This document shows positions 15,660 to 17,960 of a stretch of DNA of 17,960 nucleotides, piece after piece; within the stretch, counting starts at the first letter, position 1, and the number at the start of each line of letters is the position of its first letter. Under the pieces are notes generated by a model that was given only the letters and a program-made list of their open reading frames with translations, did no database searches and had not been told where the DNA came from. The stretch comes from Mageeibacillus sp. UBA5442 (GTDB lineage Bacteria > Bacillota > Clostridia > Saccharofermentanales > DTU023), in NCBI GenBank assembly GCA_002427475.1, contig DIRG01000066.1, forward strand, positions 21,218 to 39,177. Reading direction: 5' to 3'. Made by a program: the position numbers and the translations under genes.

Positions 15660-16835
15660 ATGCAAGCCGATGATCGAAAAACTGTAATTTTTGCTGCTGG
15701 GGGTACAAGTGGCCACATTCACCCTGCCTTAGCAATAGCCTCTGAGATTAGAGATAATAATCCTGATGTGAGGATTATTTTTTGTGGCTTGGCGGGAAAT
15801 ATTGAGGCGGAAATGGTGCCTGCAGCAGGTTATGAATTTGTCCCCATTTCAGCCCGCGCCATGCCTTCGAAGTATTATCCATGGTTCTACCGCTGGCTTA
15901 AGGACAACATCCACGGCATACGAACGACCAGAAAGCTTATTAAAAAGCTGAAACCCATCCTTGTCATCGGCACCGGTGGCTACGTTACAGGGCCAGTTAT
16001 TATGGCAGCTTCGCAGCTAAAGACACCTTATGTTTTGCATGAGCAGAATGTTTACCCCGGCAGAGCCAACCGCTTTTTTGCCAAACATGCGGCTCATGTT
16101 TTCGTCATAAATGAAAAAAGTAAAGAGAATCTTGGAGATCTCGATGCAATTACAGTGAGCGGCAATCCGGTTCAACCTATATTTTATAATTTGGACAAGG
16201 AGCAGGGGAGACACGCCATCGGCATATCTGAAGATCGTTTTCTTCTGGTCGTCACGGGCGGCAGTCTAGGTGCGGAACGTTTAAACAAGGCGATAAGTGG
16301 CTTACGTGATCACCACGGCTGGCAGCAGTTGGTGAAAGACCATCCCGAACTGATGATTATGCTGAGCACAGGTAAGGATCAGCCGAACAGCCCGGAAATC
16401 TACGAAGGCATCTCGAACGTCCAAGTCACGAATTATCTTTATAATATGGCACAATGGATGGCCGCTTCGGATCTTGTCATCTCTCGTTCAGGAGCAATGA
16501 CCTGTGCTGAATTGATGGCTTTGGCCAAACCGGCCATACTGGTCCCATATCCCCATGCCATCGATGATCATCAGAGCATGAACGCGCAGAGTTTGGCAGA
16601 GCTCGGCGGCGCAATCATGATTAAAGATAAAGATTTTAATACAGAATATCTCATTGATAGAATACGATACTTTATTAATAGACCTGAGCGACTGCTGCAA
16701 ATGACGAAAGCATTGTCGTCCGCAGAGATGCCTCCTGCGGAAAAGGTGATTTATCAGAAGATCGCACCATATCTCTCAGATAAGGATAATGGCGATAATG
16801 AGCAAAGCAAGAAAAAACAACAAAGACGGTCGTAA
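15660..16835 (+). CDS. murG: UDP-GlcNAc:lipid I N-acetylglucosamine transferase MurG
   Basis: MurG adds GlcNAc to lipid I to give lipid II at the inner membrane surface. It has the GT-B fold of glycosyltransferase family 28. In the 391-residue form from ATG 15660, the N-domain shows AAGGTSGHIHPALAI (12-26), GTGGYVTGPV (105-114) and LHEQNVYPGRANR (126-138). The C-domain shows VTGGSLGAERLNKAI (198-212), ISRSGAMTCAELMALAKP (274-291) and DDHQSMNAQ (302-310), the UDP-GlcNAc site. An in-frame TTG at 15648 would add 4 residues. AGAGAG before it is too close for TTG and rather far for the ATG, so the start is uncertain. The last ~15 residues are basic and polar, and they overlap divIB by about 47 bases in another frame. 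Confidence 0.95.
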   Translation: MQADDRKTVIFAAGGTSGHIHPALAIASEIRDNNPDVRIIFCGLAGNIEAEMVPAAGYEFVPISARAMPSKYYPWFYRWLKDNIHGIRTTRKLIKKLKPILVIGTGGYVTGPVIMAASQLKTPYVLHEQNVYPGRANRFFAKHAAHVFVINEKSKENLGDLDAITVSGNPVQPIFYNLDKEQGRHAIGISEDRFLLVVTGGSLGAERLNKAISGLRDHHGWQQLVKDHPELMIMLSTGKDQPNSPEIYEGISNVQVTNYLYNMAQWMAASDLVISRSGAMTCAELMALAKPAILVPYPHAIDDHQSMNAQSLAELGGAIMIKDKDFNTEYLIDRIRYFINRPERLLQMTKALSSAEMPPAEKVIYQKIAPYLSDKDNGDNEQSKKKQQRRS

Positions 16836-17769
16836 AAAGACGAGTTCAAACCGTCAGGCGGATCTCAAACGATCCAAGCAGAGTAAGCGACCGGAGAGTG
16901 CCAGTTTTCAGCCCTCTCCATTTTCAGCTGAAAGCAGGAAAAAGCGAGACCGGGAACGTAGGCGTTCACTCCTGATGAGCAGAAAACCGCTGATTTTTCT
17001 GGCAATCGTGGCCTCCATTCTCGTTGTGATCACTTTGCTGGCGCTAGTCCCGGGTTTTACCATCAAGCAGATTGAGGTGAACGGGACTTACCGAATTGAT
17101 GATAAGAGTGTGGAACAAGTACTCTCCCCTCATAAGAATAAGCATTTTGTCTATAAGCTGGGCGGGAATATCCGGACTCTCTTTGGCTTGCGCTATGCTG
17201 CTGCCGAAGAAACAATCTTGGCGTCATCTCCCTTGGTGGATGACGTTAAAGTGTACTTTTCCTATCCATCTAGGATCAAAATTGATCTCAATGAAAAAAC
17301 CGAGATCATGTGTGTGCGGGTACCCGGCGGTTACGCTCTTGTTGATAAAGACCTCTTTGTGATTGAACTCAAGGAGGAAGCCTCTGATATTTTCCCCAGT
17401 GTGGAGCAAATTACGCTCACAGAAACAGCGGAAGAAGGCAAACAGCTGCAAACTGAGCAAACTTATCGACTCCAAAAATCAATAAACCTTACAGCTGAAA
17501 TTATTCGTCAAGATAGTAGCAAAAAAAATGAAGAAAAACTGCTGCCACTTATTCGTCACATTATTTGGCAGGACACAAGTTCATTTTATTTACATATTCC
17601 CAGTACTCAGGGCGGTATGATTCGTGTTAAACTAGATGATAACAGGTACTTACAGGATAAACTTGCGTTACTCTCGGACTTAATCTTCGTTGAAGGGTTC
17701 ACAGAGAAAGCAGCAGGTGAGCTGGATATGACGGGAACGAAAGTACACTTTCGTCCTGACATCTCCTAA
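16789..17769 (+). CDS. divIB: Cell division protein DivIB/FtsQ
   Basis: DivIB is a bitopic divisome protein whose outer POTRA domain interacts with FtsL and DivIC. The 326-residue product has a very basic, Lys/Arg/Ser-rich cytoplasmic part (1-66) and one membrane helix (about 67-88). The POTRA domain begins PGFTIKQIEVNGTYRIDDKSVEQVL (88-112), a clear FtsQ/DivIB signature. A beta domain around 150-300 follows, including YPSRIKIDLNEKTEIMCVR (159-177). A short tail completes it. Its place after murG and before sbp is the Firmicutes order. Two starts are possible, ATG 16789 and ATG 16798. AAGGA at 16782-16786 is too close to the first and 11 bases from the second, so the first three residues are uncertain. 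The gene overlaps murG by 38 to 47 bases. Confidence 0.92.
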   Translation: MAIMSKARKNNKDGRKKTSSNRQADLKRSKQSKRPESASFQPSPFSAESRKKRDRERRRSLLMSRKPLIFLAIVASILVVITLLALVPGFTIKQIEVNGTYRIDDKSVEQVLSPHKNKHFVYKLGGNIRTLFGLRYAAAEETILASSPLVDDVKVYFSYPSRIKIDLNEKTEIMCVRVPGGYALVDKDLFVIELKEEASDIFPSVEQITLTETAEEGKQLQTEQTYRLQKSINLTAEIIRQDSSKKNEEKLLPLIRHIIWQDTSSFYLHIPSTQGGMIRVKLDDNRYLQDKLALLSDLIFVEGFTEKAAGELDMTGTKVHFRPDIS

Positions 17770-17789
17770 AGCACACTTGAGAGATGTCA
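17757..17789 (+). repeat. Perfect 9-base inverted repeat across the divIB stop codon
   Basis: TGACATCTC (17757-17765) and GAGATGTCA (17781-17789) are exact reverse complements with a 15-base spacer that contains the TAA stop. No T-run follows, so it is not a classical terminator. As RNA it could form a hairpin between divIB and sbp that affects processing, stability or attenuation. Chance occurrence is possible. Confidence 0.4.
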
Positions 17790-17817
17790 TAACAAGTGAA
17801 AAACGCATGATAAGCAA

Positions 17818-17824
17818 AGGGGAG
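17818..17824 (+). promoter_or_regulatory. Ribosome binding site of sbp
   Basis: AGGGGAG ends 5 bases before the TTG at 17830, supporting this rare start. The in-frame GTG at 17824 overlaps the site itself and is therefore unlikely. Confidence 0.6.
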
Positions 17825-17829
17825 TGACA

Positions 17830-17960
17830 TTGATACCACTAATAGGCTTACTAATCGGTCTAGTAATCGGTCTTTTTGTCAGCGTGCCTGTGCCGGCTGC
17901 TTGGGCACCTTACCTTGCTCTTATGGTCCTTGCCGGAATTGATACCTTGTTAGCTGTCCT
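17830..17960 (+). CDS. sbp: Small basic protein Sbp (DUF1290 family), 5' part (cut by window end)
   Basis: The frame stays open to the window edge and gives 43 codons, beginning MIPLIGLLIGLVIGLFVSV and continuing PVPAAWAPYLALMVLAGIDTLLAV. This matches the Sbp/DUF1290 pattern: an IGLLIGLxxG first helix, a short proline-containing loop, then YLxxxxLAxxD in the second helix. Sbp is a small membrane protein of unproven function, encoded between divIB and ftsA-ftsZ in many Firmicutes and Actinobacteria. The start is TTG, supported by a strong AGGGGAG. Position directly after divIB agrees with this call. The remaining part of the protein and whatever follows are outside the window. Confidence 0.8.
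   Translation, partial: MIPLIGLLIGLVIGLFVSVPVPAAWAPYLALMVLAGIDTLLAV

Noticed and set aside
15634..15687. Short 17-codon frame starting in the TAATG overlap at the ftsW stop
   Set aside because: It is too short and out of frame with murG. At most it could aid reinitiation at murG.
1..17960. Mobile elements, CRISPR arrays, tRNA or rRNA genes, phage or defence systems
   Set aside because: No transposase, integrase, regularly spaced repeat array, tRNA-like cloverleaf or toxin-antitoxin pair was seen. All long frames belong to conserved core genes on one strand.

Overview
This is a compact bacterial chromosome segment in which every gene lies on the + strand. It reads as a Gram-positive (Firmicutes, probably Clostridia) housekeeping region. 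The pointers are the division gene DivIB in place of a Gram-negative FtsQ context, a PASTA-bearing class B PBP of the SpoVD/PBP2x type, the small basic protein Sbp (DUF1290) after divIB, NrnA between rbfA and truB, and strong AGGAGG-type ribosome binding sites. GC content looks moderate by eye. I cannot name the genus.

Region 1 (1-4681) is a translation and cofactor block: the 3' part of infB (IF2), then rbfA, nrnA, truB and ribF. Its genes overlap by 1 to 14 bases. Region 2 (4700-6889) holds lgt (prolipoprotein diacylglyceryl transferase) and a RodA-type SEDS glycosyltransferase, and appears to be transcriptionally continuous with region 1. A short hairpin with a T-rich tail at 6929-6956 probably ends that operon.

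Region 3 (about 7030 to the window end) is the division and cell wall (dcw) cluster. It starts with a promoter and candidate MraZ boxes, followed by mraZ, rsmH, ftsL-like, ftsI (PASTA PBP), murF, mraY, ftsW, murG, divIB and the start of sbp. Together these genes make UDP-MurNAc-pentapeptide (murF), lipid I (mraY) and lipid II (murG), polymerise it (rodA, ftsW) and cross-link it (ftsI). ftsL and divIB encode the bitopic scaffold proteins of the divisome.

The most notable property is what is absent. murE is missing from its usual place between ftsI and murF, and murD from between mraY and ftsW. murC, murB and murA are also not seen before sbp. The flanking genes are joined tightly, with no remnants. 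Several proteins carry lineage-type insertions or tails: the FtsW outer loop, the second PASTA repeat of the PBP, and the FtsL cytoplasmic N-terminus. I found no mobile element, CRISPR array, tRNA, rRNA or convincing new system. This is a core chromosomal region with some unusual organisation.
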